A DNA stretch of 64,000 bases, from contig NZ_JAJATW010000020.1 of the NCBI RefSeq assembly GCF_020532605.1, positions 1 through 64,000 of the forward strand. The letters run 5' to 3'. The notes beneath the pieces were generated by a model. The model did no database searches. It was not told the DNA's origin and worked only from the letters and a program-made list of their open reading frames with translations. The position numbers and the translations under genes are program-made. Source of the stretch: Marinomonas algarum (GTDB lineage Bacteria > Pseudomonadota > Gammaproteobacteria > Pseudomonadales > Marinomonadaceae). Every line of letters begins with the position of its first letter. The first letter of the stretch is position 1. Below, one piece after another: positions 57,586 through 64,000 of the stretch.

Positions 57586-58464
57586 TTAAGTATGTGAAAA
57601 CAGTGCGTCTAATTTGTCCTCGTATTCATGGTAGTTTAAAAATTCGTACAACTCGTTGCGGGTTTGCATGCTGTCAATTACATTGCGCTGGTGGCCATCC
57701 TGTAAAAGCTGTTGATAGACCGTTTGAGCCGCTTTGTTCATGGCACGAAAAGCGCTGAGTGGGTACAGAACAAGGCCGACGCCAGCACGGGCAAGCTCGT
57801 CTTTACTGAATAAGGGTGTTGCGCCAAATTCTGTGATGTTGGCCAATACAGGGACTTTGACGGCATCGACAAACTCTTGGTATTGATCCAAGGTGATCAT
57901 GGCTTCGGGGAAAATCATATCGGCACCGGCCTCAACACAAGCAATGGCACGTTCAATGGCCGATTCCATGCCTTCTACTGCCAAAGCATCGGTGCGTGCC
58001 ATGATGACGAAGTGTTCATCTGTTCTGGCGTCCACACAAGCTTTGATCCGGTCAACCATTTCGGGTTGGCTGACAATGGCTTTATTAGGACGGTGACCAC
58101 AGCGTTTCTGTTGGATTTGGTCTTCAATATGAATGGCAGCGGCACCAGCCTTTTCCATTTGCTGAACCGTGCGAGCAATATTAAATGCGCCGCCGAATCC
58201 CGTATCTATGTCGACAAGTAAGGGCAAATTGGACGCTGAGGTAATGCGTCGTACGTCTTCTAATGCATCGTGTAAGTCGGTCATACCAAGGTCTGGTAAG
58301 CCATAAGAAGCGTTGGCGACGCCTCCACCTGATAAGTAAATCGCTTGATGGCCAGTTTGCTCCGCCATCATGGCGCAATAAGCATTAATGGTGCCGACCA
58401 CTTGCAAAGGTGCATGGTCGGTAACTGCTTGTCTAAAACGAGCGCCTGCAGAAAATGCTGTCAT
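57586..58464 (-). CDS. prpB: 2-methylisocitrate lyase PrpB
   Basis: A 292-residue lyase splitting 2-methylisocitrate into pyruvate and succinate. The catalytic cysteine is Cys122 in KRCGHRPNK, the sequence that separates PrpB from isocitrate lyase. Metal-binding aspartates are in LVDIDTGFG (85 and 87). AGAGGT precedes the ATG. It lies 21 bp after the gntR gene. Confidence 0.96.
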   Translation of the reverse strand: MTAFSAGARFRQAVTDHAPLQVVGTINAYCAMMAEQTGHQAIYLSGGGVANASYGLPDLGMTDLHDALEDVRRITSASNLPLLVDIDTGFGGAFNIARTVQQMEKAGAAAIHIEDQIQQKRCGHRPNKAIVSQPEMVDRIKACVDARTDEHFVIMARTDALAVEGMESAIERAIACVEAGADMIFPEAMITLDQYQEFVDAVKVPVLANITEFGATPLFSKDELARAGVGLVLYPLSAFRAMNKAAQTVYQQLLQDGHQRNVIDSMQTRNELYEFLNYHEYEDKLDALFSHT

Positions 58465-58485
58465 GGTATACCTCTTATTGTTGTT

Positions 58486-59199
58486 TTAATGGGACGCGAG
58501 GCCAGTCTTTTCCATTGCTTGTTTCAGCAATTGACTGGCGCGGCTAATGTGACGACGCATGAGCAGTTCAGCAAGATCGCCCTCGTGATTGGCAATGGCG
58601 TCTAAAATCGCGCGATGTTCTCGTAATGCTTGGCGTGGATCACTACGCTGATCAGAGGTGTGACGTCGATACATGCGAATAATGGCGTAAAGCTCTTCAG
58701 TTAATAGGCGAATGAGTTTGGTATTTTGGCTGGCGTGAATGATACGAAGGTGAAAATCATCGTTGCCACCCTGTTGCATATATTGCTCGTCTTGATTGTT
58801 ATCAAGGTGAGATTGATGCTGATCAAGTAACGCATACAAGCGGGTTACTTCATTTTGAGTCATCGTCTCTGCAGCCAAACGCGCAGCCATGCCTTCCAAG
58901 GCTTCACGCATGGTAAAGGTATCGAGCATGTCTTTTAGGTTCAGTTCGATGACCCGGGCACCGACATTGGCGGTACGGGTAACCAAACCGAGCCCTTCCA
59001 GTTTGACGATGGCTTCACGCAATGGACCACGTGAAACACCGTATTGTTTGGCCAATTCTGCTTCTGAAATCTTACTGCCTTGGGCAAGGTGTCCCTGCAC
59101 AATGGCGTTGCTAAGCTGTTGAGCAAGGTCTTCAGACAGGGTTGCGGACTTGATTAATGCTAAATTATCTGTTGCTAAACGGGTCATAGCGAAACTCAT
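58486..59199 (-). CDS. GntR/FCD-family regulator of the prp operon
   Basis: A 237-residue regulator. The N-terminal winged helix (about 20-85) shows GSKISEAELAKQYGVSRGPLREAIVKLEGLGLV, and the all-helical FCD ligand domain (about 95-225) contains the metal-ligand histidines HLRIIHASQN and LREHRAILDAI. It is the first gene of gntR-prpB-prpC-prpD and so probably represses itself and the pathway until a methylcitrate-cycle compound binds. Two ATG codons (59199 and 59187) are possible, and neither has a clear ribosome site. Confidence 0.92.
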   Translation of the reverse strand: MSFAMTRLATDNLALIKSATLSEDLAQQLSNAIVQGHLAQGSKISEAELAKQYGVSRGPLREAIVKLEGLGLVTRTANVGARVIELNLKDMLDTFTMREALEGMAARLAAETMTQNEVTRLYALLDQHQSHLDNNQDEQYMQQGGNDDFHLRIIHASQNTKLIRLLTEELYAIIRMYRRHTSDQRSDPRQALREHRAILDAIANHEGDLAELLMRRHISRASQLLKQAMEKTGLASH

Positions 59200-59201
59200 A
59201 A

Positions 59202-59213
59202 ATTGTTAACAAT
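59202..59213 (-). promoter_or_regulatory. GntR-type operator O1, at the transcription start
   Basis: ATTGTTAACAAT is a perfect 12-bp palindrome of the TTGT-NN-ACAA class bound by FCD regulators. It covers the predicted +1 region of the prp promoter. Confidence 0.78.
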
Positions 59214-59219
59214 GTAGTC

Positions 59220-59248
59220 TTTATAAATAAGAATATTCGGTTTATCAA
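59220..59248 (-). promoter_or_regulatory. sigma-70 promoter of gntR-prpBCD
   Basis: On the minus strand TTGATA (59248-59243), a 17-bp spacer and TATAAA (59225-59220), each one mismatch from consensus. Transcription would start near 59213. Confidence 0.72.
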
Positions 59249-59253
59249 GTAAT

Positions 59254-59265
59254 ATTGTCGACAAT
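59254..59265 (-). promoter_or_regulatory. GntR-type operator O2, upstream of the -35
   Basis: ATTGTCGACAAT is a second perfect palindrome with the same half-sites. Its centre is exactly 52 bp from O1, about five helical turns. Confidence 0.78.
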
Positions 59266-59402
59266 TTTAAGATTTTTGATCAAATAAACAGCAAAAAAAC
59301 AGAAGAAGCTGGGCAAAAAAGACGATAAAAAGCCATAGAAAAACCGCTGTAGCGTTGTAAAAGCTGATAAAGTCAAAGTAGAACAAGAGGATGAGAGAAA
59401 GC

Positions 59403-59663
59403 ATGAAAAAAATTAAAAATGAAATCGCGTTGAGTAAAAAAGCCATTCAAGTAGGGGAAAATTACGCGTTAAAACGCGGTTACGATGGCTTTTCTGCCAC
59501 CATGTCAGCGAATGAAAAAACAGAAGCCATTTATCGTTTGCTGGTGTTAGATAAGTTGATTGTGGCCTTGCCTGCCGATAAAGAAGATTTGCCAAGTATG
59601 AAGCATAAGTTGGCTTTATGGATTCAAAAGCTGTTACCAAAGGATGACCCTTTATTGCAGTAA
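59403..59663 (+). CDS. DUF5062-like small protein
   Basis: An 86-residue protein. The start at 59403 (MKKIKNEIALSKK) follows GAGAG; a start 12 bp earlier is less likely. The pattern ALKRGYDGFSA, EKTEAIYRLLV.DKLI and MKHKLALWIQKLLP recalls DUF5062 proteins of marine gammaproteobacteria. It is helical and cytosolic, with no known function. It is divergent from the prp regulator and stands before the DUF1826 gene. Confidence 0.75.
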   Translation: MKKIKNEIALSKKAIQVGENYALKRGYDGFSATMSANEKTEAIYRLLVLDKLIVALPADKEDLPSMKHKLALWIQKLLPKDDPLLQ

Positions 59664-59715
59664 TACACTTTCTTTAGGTAAGGGTTTTATTGCGCTAATT
59701 TCTTTATTTATGTTT

Positions 59716-59730
59716 TGTTATAACATATCA
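59716..59730 (+). promoter_or_regulatory. candidate Zur box upstream of the DUF1826 gene
   Basis: TGTTATAACATATCA matches TGTTATA-N-TATAACA at 12 of 14 positions. It lies 46 bp before the DUF1826 start, where a repressor would act. Confidence 0.5.
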
Positions 59731-59775
59731 TTTTGATCTGTAATAACGGCGGCAACATACATAAGGTGATAAGCA

Positions 59776-60441
59776 ATGCAGGCAAGCGCGCAAAATATAG
59801 AAAACTCTGATCAAGTTGTTGGCTTGTTGAGTGTGGCGAAGTCGTCACATCAAGAAGTATTAGCTGATATCTATCAGCCCAATATTGGCATGACAGTATG
59901 GCAGAGGTCGTTGGCAGAATGTGCTGACTACGCGCAGTCTTTATTGCGGTTGTCGCCTAATTTTGCCTACAGCTCTCAAGGCAATGCGGACAAAATCACC
60001 GCTTTACTGCGACGTTTATTGCCTGAACACCAGGGTAAAGACCTATTTTTGGAGGACATTCATTTGCTGGTGGAGATGTTTGCTTGCTTGTTTGACTTAA
60101 AGGAAGTTGGTCTGCGACTGACTGCTCTGTCATCGGCTATGTGTCCTCGCTTTCATGTGGATAAAATTCCATGTCGCATGGTATCCACGTATGCTGGAAC
60201 AGGCAGTGAGTGGTTACACGAAGCTCATGTGATTAGGTCGCAGCTTGGTCGAGGGGGTAACGTAAATGATCACAACAGTGGTTTGCTCCATGGCGGAGTG
60301 ATTAACCGTTTGGCGATAGGGGATGTGGCTATTATGAAAGGCGATGAATGGCCGATGTCATTAGGTCGTGGTATGGTCCACCGTTCGCCTGCTGCAAACA
60401 CAGAAGACAAACGGTTGTTTTTAAGCATTGATATGACTTAG
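59776..60441 (+). CDS. DUF1826 protein, possible zinc-responsive Fe/2OG oxygenase-like fold
   Basis: A 221-residue protein I place in DUF1826 from the core CPRFHVDKIPCRMVSTYAG and GSEWL. Genes of this family are often found with zinc-limitation genes under Zur. The protein has His127-x-Asp129, a distal His202 and Arg213 eleven residues later, the order seen in Fe(II)/2-oxoglutarate oxygenases. Two cysteines (123, 133) flank the HxD motif. The N-terminal ~110 residues are helical. Catalysis has not been shown to my knowledge; the fold assignment is inference. Convergent with an SDR gene, eight bases apart. Confidence 0.7.
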   Translation: MQASAQNIENSDQVVGLLSVAKSSHQEVLADIYQPNIGMTVWQRSLAECADYAQSLLRLSPNFAYSSQGNADKITALLRRLLPEHQGKDLFLEDIHLLVEMFACLFDLKEVGLRLTALSSAMCPRFHVDKIPCRMVSTYAGTGSEWLHEAHVIRSQLGRGGNVNDHNSGLLHGGVINRLAIGDVAIMKGDEWPMSLGRGMVHRSPAANTEDKRLFLSIDMT

Positions 60442-60448
60442 TGGCGAG

Positions 60449-61174
60449 TCACCAAGTTATGATTTGGTTGTTCCAGTCTAAATAGGCCGCTTTGTTGTCC
60501 ATGTCGACGGTATTCATAATGGACAACAATTGCGTGGCGACAAACTCAGGTGTGAATAACTTACCTTCTGGTACAGAGCGCTGAAAAGGCTTAGACAAAG
60601 GGGTATCGGTCGTTCCCGGGTGAAAAGCGATTAACTTTACATTCTTAGCGCGGCGAGCGTATTCGATCGAACACGTTTGAATCAGCATATTCAACGCGGC
60701 TTTAGAAGCACGGTAACTGTACCAACCGCCCGTTCTATTGTCTGAAATGCTGCCGATGCGTGCGCTAAAGACAGAGACCTGAGCAGGGATTCCACCTTTA
60801 ATCAAAGGCAGAATATGACTCAGCCAGAGCATCGGAATAACGGTATTAACTTGAAAGGTGTGCTCAAGCTGTGCCGCATTAACATCTTCCAGTTTACGCT
60901 CTGGCATCATGCTGTTTTCATGTAATATACCGTTGCAAATCAAAACTTTACCTATTTTTCCAGCAAAGGGCATTAACCCGTTGCAGACTTGCTGAATTGC
61001 GGTTTCGCTGTAATCACATTCAAACCAATGGGTGTCTGTGGCAAATCCTTCAGACGGGGATGTGCGACTCACAGCAAATACCCCGAGGCAGTCTTCGTCT
61101 TGTTCAAACTGTTTAATGGCGGCGTGGCAGATCTTACTACTGGCGCCAATGACTAAAGCGTAAAAAGGTGTCAT
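60449..61174 (-). CDS. SDR-family protein with altered nucleotide motif
   Basis: A 241-residue short-chain dehydrogenase-like protein. The start at 61174 follows AGGAA; a longer start lacks a ribosome site. The catalytic Ser-Tyr-Lys set is visible (SVFSARIGS and YSYRASK). The nucleotide motif reads GASSKICHA instead of GASSGIGxA, which loses two of three conserved glycines. The C-factor (CsgA)-like group is the nearest I can name. The substrate is unknown. A DCC-family gene lies 56 bp upstream on the same strand. Confidence 0.82.
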   Translation of the reverse strand: MTPFYALVIGASSKICHAAIKQFEQDEDCLGVFAVSRTSPSEGFATDTHWFECDYSETAIQQVCNGLMPFAGKIGKVLICNGILHENSMMPERKLEDVNAAQLEHTFQVNTVIPMLWLSHILPLIKGGIPAQVSVFSARIGSISDNRTGGWYSYRASKAALNMLIQTCSIEYARRAKNVKLIAFHPGTTDTPLSKPFQRSVPEGKLFTPEFVATQLLSIMNTVDMDNKAAYLDWNNQIITW

Positions 61175-61230
61175 CTTGATATTCCTATCGATAAGTGAAA
61201 ACAACTCGATGAGTAGAAACCGTGGATGAA

Positions 61231-61623
61231 TTAAAGATCACAACGGTCTTTTTTACAGGGCTCACAACGGGGTTTACCGCTAACAAACGATGAAATTTGA
61301 TGTCGATAACGAGCAAAGAATAAATAGCTCTTGTCGGCAAAGAAACGAATAACAGGCCAACGCAATACCTGCATCCACTTGTGTTTTCCTACCAACTTCC
61401 ATGCCAAGCAGGTTACGTCCAAACCTTTGATGATACGGCCATCATCAAGTTGCCCGTGAAGTACTCGATCGGCTTCAATTGGGTCGATATGAGGAAAAGC
61501 TTCGCTGAAATTCTCTGCGTGAATGTCTTCTAGGTGCAATTTTTTTTGCGTATCAAGCGACCGCAAAGTGTTCATCTCAGCCGCGCAAAGTGGGCAATGA
61601 CCGTCGTAAAAAATGGTTAACAT
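61231..61623 (-). CDS. DCC-family thiol-disulfide oxidoreductase-like protein (DUF393)
   Basis: A 130-residue protein beginning MLTIFYDGHCPLCAAEM. The YDGxCPLC motif holds the CxxC pair of the thioredoxin-like DCC family, and RVLHGQLDDG plus VTCLAWKLVGKHKW follow the family pattern. An unusual C-terminal cysteine cluster (CEPCKKDRC) ends the protein, and may bind a metal or interact with the active site. The partner is unknown. Confidence 0.85.
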   Translation of the reverse strand: MLTIFYDGHCPLCAAEMNTLRSLDTQKKLHLEDIHAENFSEAFPHIDPIEADRVLHGQLDDGRIIKGLDVTCLAWKLVGKHKWMQVLRWPVIRFFADKSYLFFARYRHQISSFVSGKPRCEPCKKDRCDL

Positions 61624-61705
61624 GATGGCAGACTCGTATTGATAAAAGCGATACTGTTTGTTGTATATAAATATTACGAAGCAAGTATCGCCTTAGATCA
61701 TTATA

Positions 61706-61753
61706 GTGCTGGCAACCAGTCGCGCTGGCAACCAGTAGTGCTGACAATCAGTA
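61706..61753. repeat. three tandem 16-bp repeats at the end of the DUF3429 gene
   Basis: GTGCTGGCAACCAGTC, GCGCTGGCAACCAGTA and GTGCTGACAATCAGTA are consecutive. Each has a CTGG-N3-CCAG-type dyad, decayed in the third copy. The third copy contains the DUF3429 stop codon (61748-61750). Confidence 0.85.
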
Positions 61754-62194
61754 GTGTGGGTAAAGCATGATTAGGTGTAACACACAGACAATAATGGTGA
61801 TGACAAAGCGCATGTTTAAATAAGGCGCGTTAGGAGAACGGATCAGTTTCAGCGATCGGGCTTCGACCCAAAAAACACTCATAAAACCGAGTAACAAAAT
61901 GGCAATAGAGAGGCTAGGGATGCCAATCAATAGAGCGACCCAAGCCGCCAGCGCCAGTAGGTTACTGGAAATAAGCAGAAAGCGACCTAATGAATTGATT
62001 TCCTTGTGGATCAGTTGCCCCCACAATGCACCGCCTAGAAAACTCAAAATAATGGCACTGTAGGTGCTAAATAATGTGTAGCCAGAAAGCCCTAAAAAGG
62101 GTTGACCTATCCAACTGAAATACGTTGCAGCGGCAAACGGAATAATGCCCAATACGCCGAGTAAAGTGGTTAAGGAAGTGTTCGGTGTTCGCAT
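61748..62194 (-). CDS. DUF3429 membrane protein
   Basis: A 148-residue inner-membrane protein with about five hydrophobic helices. The start at 62194 follows AGGA; a longer start is possible but unsupported. Features are LLGVLGIIPFAAATYFSW and ILSFLGGALWGQ, which recall DUF3429. Function is unknown. It is on the same strand as the DCC and SDR genes, after a 124-bp gap containing the tandem repeat. Confidence 0.78.
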   Translation of the reverse strand: MRTPNTSLTTLLGVLGIIPFAAATYFSWIGQPFLGLSGYTLFSTYSAIILSFLGGALWGQLIHKEINSLGRFLLISSNLLALAAWVALLIGIPSLSIAILLLGFMSVFWVEARSLKLIRSPNAPYLNMRFVITIIVCVLHLIMLYPHY

Positions 62195-62488
62195 GACAGC
62201 AATCCTGATCTTAGAAAACGAAATGTGCAATAAAAAAGTTCCCCCTATTTTAATAGTAACGCCCTAGATAAAACCAGTGATATCAGACATTCACTCGTTA
62301 GTAAGCTATTTTGTTTTCTTTTGCGTAGGGTGTTTTTCTGCATCCCTCTTTTATTGAAAGATGACTGAACGATAATCGCCATTGAGGGAAGTACGACCAC
62401 AGAGTACAATGCCTGACTATTATTTATGCGTGATGCCTCCTAGTGATCATGCTTTCCCCAACGAATATTATTTAAGGTGTGTTTCGAA
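62195..62488. other. 294-bp gap before glycyl-tRNA synthetase
   Basis: No gene, tRNA, T-box or strong hairpin is visible. It should hold the promoters of the divergent DUF3429 and glyQS genes, but I cannot pick out a convincing pair of hexamers. Confidence 0.5.
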
Positions 62489-63865
62489 ATGCCAGCTAAA
62501 ACAATGGATGAACTCGTTTCCCTGTGTAAACGTCGCGGATTTATTTTCCAAGGCAGTGAAATCTACGGTGGTATGCAAGGCGCTTACGATTATGGTCCGT
62601 TAGGTATTGAGTTAAAAAACAACCTAAAAGCGGCTTGGTGGCGCTCCATGGTATACGAGCGTGACGACGTGGAAGGCTTGGATGCTGCGATCATTCAAAA
62701 CAAACACGTTTACAAATACTCGGGTCACGAAGATACCTTTACAGACCCAATGGTGGATTGCCACGAGTGCAAATCTCGTATGCGTGCTGATCACATGAAA
62801 GACATCAAGGTATGTGATAACTGTGGATCAAGCAATGTCACAGAACCTCGCGACTTTAACCTCATGTTTAAAACCAACGTTGGCCCCATGGTTAACGAAG
62901 AGTCCTACACTTACCTTCGTCCAGAAACGGCTCAAGGTATTTTTACTAACTTCAAAAATGTCGTCGATTCTACTTCTCGTACTTTGCCATTTGGTATTGC
63001 GCAGATTGGTAAGTCCTTCCGCAACGAGATTACACCGCGTAACTTTATTTTCCGTGTTCGTGAGTTTGAACAGATGGAGTTAGAGTTTTTCTGTAAGCCT
63101 GGCGAAGATGAAAAATGGCATGAATTCTGGGTAAATGCGCGTAAGCAGTGGTGGTTGGATCAAGGCTTAACAGAAGAAAACATCGAGTTTGAATACGTTA
63201 CTGGTGATGACCTAGCGCATTATTCTAAATCGACTGTGGATATCTTATACCGTTTTCCACATGGTTTTGAAGAGTTGGAAGGCGTGGCGAATCGTACTGA
63301 CTACGATCTTGGTTCTCATACCAAAGCACAAGAAGAGTTCGGTCTGTCTGCGAAAGTGAAGAAAAACGAGCATTCAACTGCAAAACTTGCCATTCGTGAT
63401 CTTGAAGCGAATAAGTGGGAAGTCCCTTTCTGTATCGAGCCATCTGCTGGTTTGGACCGCGGTTTATTGGCGGTGATCACGGAAGCGTACACCGAAGAAG
63501 AATTGCCAAATGGTACAACCCGTACAGTGCTTAAATTCAAGCCACATCTAGCGCCGATTAAAGTCGCGATTATGCCGCTGAAAAAGAACAAGCCAGAAAT
63601 TGTTGCTTTGGCAAAAGAGCTTAAAAACAAGCTTCAGAAATTGGGCTTGGGTCGTATTCTTTATGAAAACACGGGTAATGTCGGTAAAGGCTATCGTCGT
63701 CACGATGAAGTGGGTACACCGATTTGTGTGACCGTAGATTTTGATTCTATCGAACAAGAAGGTGCACCCGTGACGGTTCGTGACCGTGACACAATGGAGC
63801 AAATTACCGTTCCTGCCGCTGAACTACCGGCTTACGTAGTAAATTACTTTATTAACCAAGACTAG
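62489..63865 (+). CDS. glyQS: glycyl-tRNA synthetase, homodimeric (GlyQS) type
   Basis: A 458-residue class II synthetase charging tRNA(Gly). The start at 62489 ([18 protein letters not shown]) follows AAGG at a slightly long distance. Class II motifs are present, including [25 protein letters not shown] and [15 protein letters not shown] zinc-ribbon-like CHECKSR...CDNC insertion lies near residues 90-112, and the anticodon-binding domain fills about 355-458. It is the alpha2 type seen in archaea, eukaryotes and some bacteria, not the alpha2beta2 GlyQ+GlyS of most gammaproteobacteria. Confidence 0.96.
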   Translation: MPAKTMDELVSLCKRRGFIFQGSEIYGGMQGAYDYGPLGIELKNNLKAAWWRSMVYERDDVEGLDAAIIQNKHVYKYSGHEDTFTDPMVDCHECKSRMRADHMKDIKVCDNCGSSNVTEPRDFNLMFKTNVGPMVNEESYTYLRPETAQGIFTNFKNVVDSTSRTLPFGIAQIGKSFRNEITPRNFIFRVREFEQMELEFFCKPGEDEKWHEFWVNARKQWWLDQGLTEENIEFEYVTGDDLAHYSKSTVDILYRFPHGFEELEGVANRTDYDLGSHTKAQEEFGLSAKVKKNEHSTAKLAIRDLEANKWEVPFCIEPSAGLDRGLLAVITEAYTEEELPNGTTRTVLKFKPHLAPIKVAIMPLKKNKPEIVALAKELKNKLQKLGLGRILYENTGNVGKGYRRHDEVGTPICVTVDFDSIEQEGAPVTVRDRDTMEQITVPAAELPAYVVNYFINQD

Positions 63866-63885
63866 TCTTTCGTTATTAGTAACAG

Positions 63886-63922
63886 AAAAGCCACTACGGT
63901 GAAAATCGTAGTGGCTTTTTTT
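63886..63922. terminator. intrinsic terminator after glyQS
   Basis: CCACTACG and CGTAGTGG with GC extension pair around an 8-nt loop, flanked by A4 and T7, so it can act on both strands. The last ~75 bases of the window hold no supported gene. Confidence 0.92.
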
Positions 63923-64000
63923 GTTTGGTGCTATTTTATCATCTAGCCCATGCAAACAGTGCTGCTTACCGTATTAGAGAGAACCGCCTTATATCCAAAG

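Noticed and set aside
63950..64000. Open frame starting ATGCAAACAGTG at the right edge
   Set aside because: No ribosome site, only 17 codons before the window ends, and no recognisable sequence.
1..64000. Mobile elements, prophage, CRISPR, toxin-antitoxin or defence island
   Set aside because: I looked for transposases, integrases, repeats with spacers and small paired genes; none is visible, and the gene order is core-like throughout.

Overview
The window is a dense, housekeeping-rich stretch of a gammaproteobacterial chromosome. The gene orders ffh-rpsP-rimM-trmD-rplS, hom-thrC, UPF0149-pepP-ubi, HAD/rppH-ptsP-lgt-(thyA, folA, ilvD) and fdxA-mutS-pncC-recA recall Pseudomonas and its marine relatives. 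Moderate G+C (by eye), TRAP transport, a dimeric glycyl-tRNA synthetase and DUF5062/DUF3429 proteins suggest a marine Oceanospirillales-type organism such as Marinomonas; this assignment is inference. No phage, insertion sequence, CRISPR array, tRNA or rRNA gene was found.

Layout. 0-8 kb: Nudix hydrolase, CorB-like CBS protein and YpjD on the minus strand, then ffh and the rpsP operon, then dsbC. 7.5-17 kb: hom-thrC, rsmE, recJ, folD, a UPF0149 gene, pepP and a ubiquinone hydroxylase. 17-23 kb: a ferric-iron ABC transporter (fbpABC) flanked by two HDOD-domain genes. 23-37 kb: rlmI, HAD phosphatase, rppH-ptsP-lgt, a LysR/MFS pair, thyA and folA, a PAS protein with a decayed GGDEF domain, rlmJ and ilvD. 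37-44.5 kb: an EAL-HDOD protein, an unannotated CsrB/RsmZ-like small RNA, fdxA, mutS, pncC, recA (with a LexA box) and epmA. 44.5-52.3 kb: a C4-dicarboxylate-type TRAP system (dctPQM) with its DctB/DctD two-component pair and a ribitol-dehydrogenase-like SDR. 52.6-59.2 kb: tmcA and a methylcitrate (propionate) operon gntR-prpB-prpC-prpD. 59.4-64 kb: DUF5062, a DUF1826 protein with a Zur-like box, SDR, DCC and DUF3429 proteins, and glycyl-tRNA synthetase.

The most interesting item is the roughly 250-nt RNA gene at about 38.19-38.44 kb. It has eight GGA motifs, an intrinsic terminator, a sigma-70-like promoter and an 18-bp palindrome TGTAAG-N6-CTTACA matching the GacA upstream activating sequence, and it lies next to fdxA as rsmZ does in Pseudomonas. 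It predicts a Gac/Rsm (BarA/UvrY-Csr) circuit. Next are the propionate operon, whose promoter is bracketed by two perfect ATTGT-NN-ACAAT palindromes, and the DUF1826 protein, which carries an HxD...H...R pattern like Fe(II)/2-oxoglutarate oxygenases behind a Zur-like site.

Several starts were moved from the longest open frame to codons with a Shine-Dalgarno sequence or family-conserved N-terminus (dsbC, pepP, fbpA, the PAS protein, ilvD, EAL-HDOD, mutS, epmA, dctD, tmcA, prpC, DUF5062, SDR, DUF3429, glyQS). All functional calls come from reading protein motifs and recalled family features; no database search was run.
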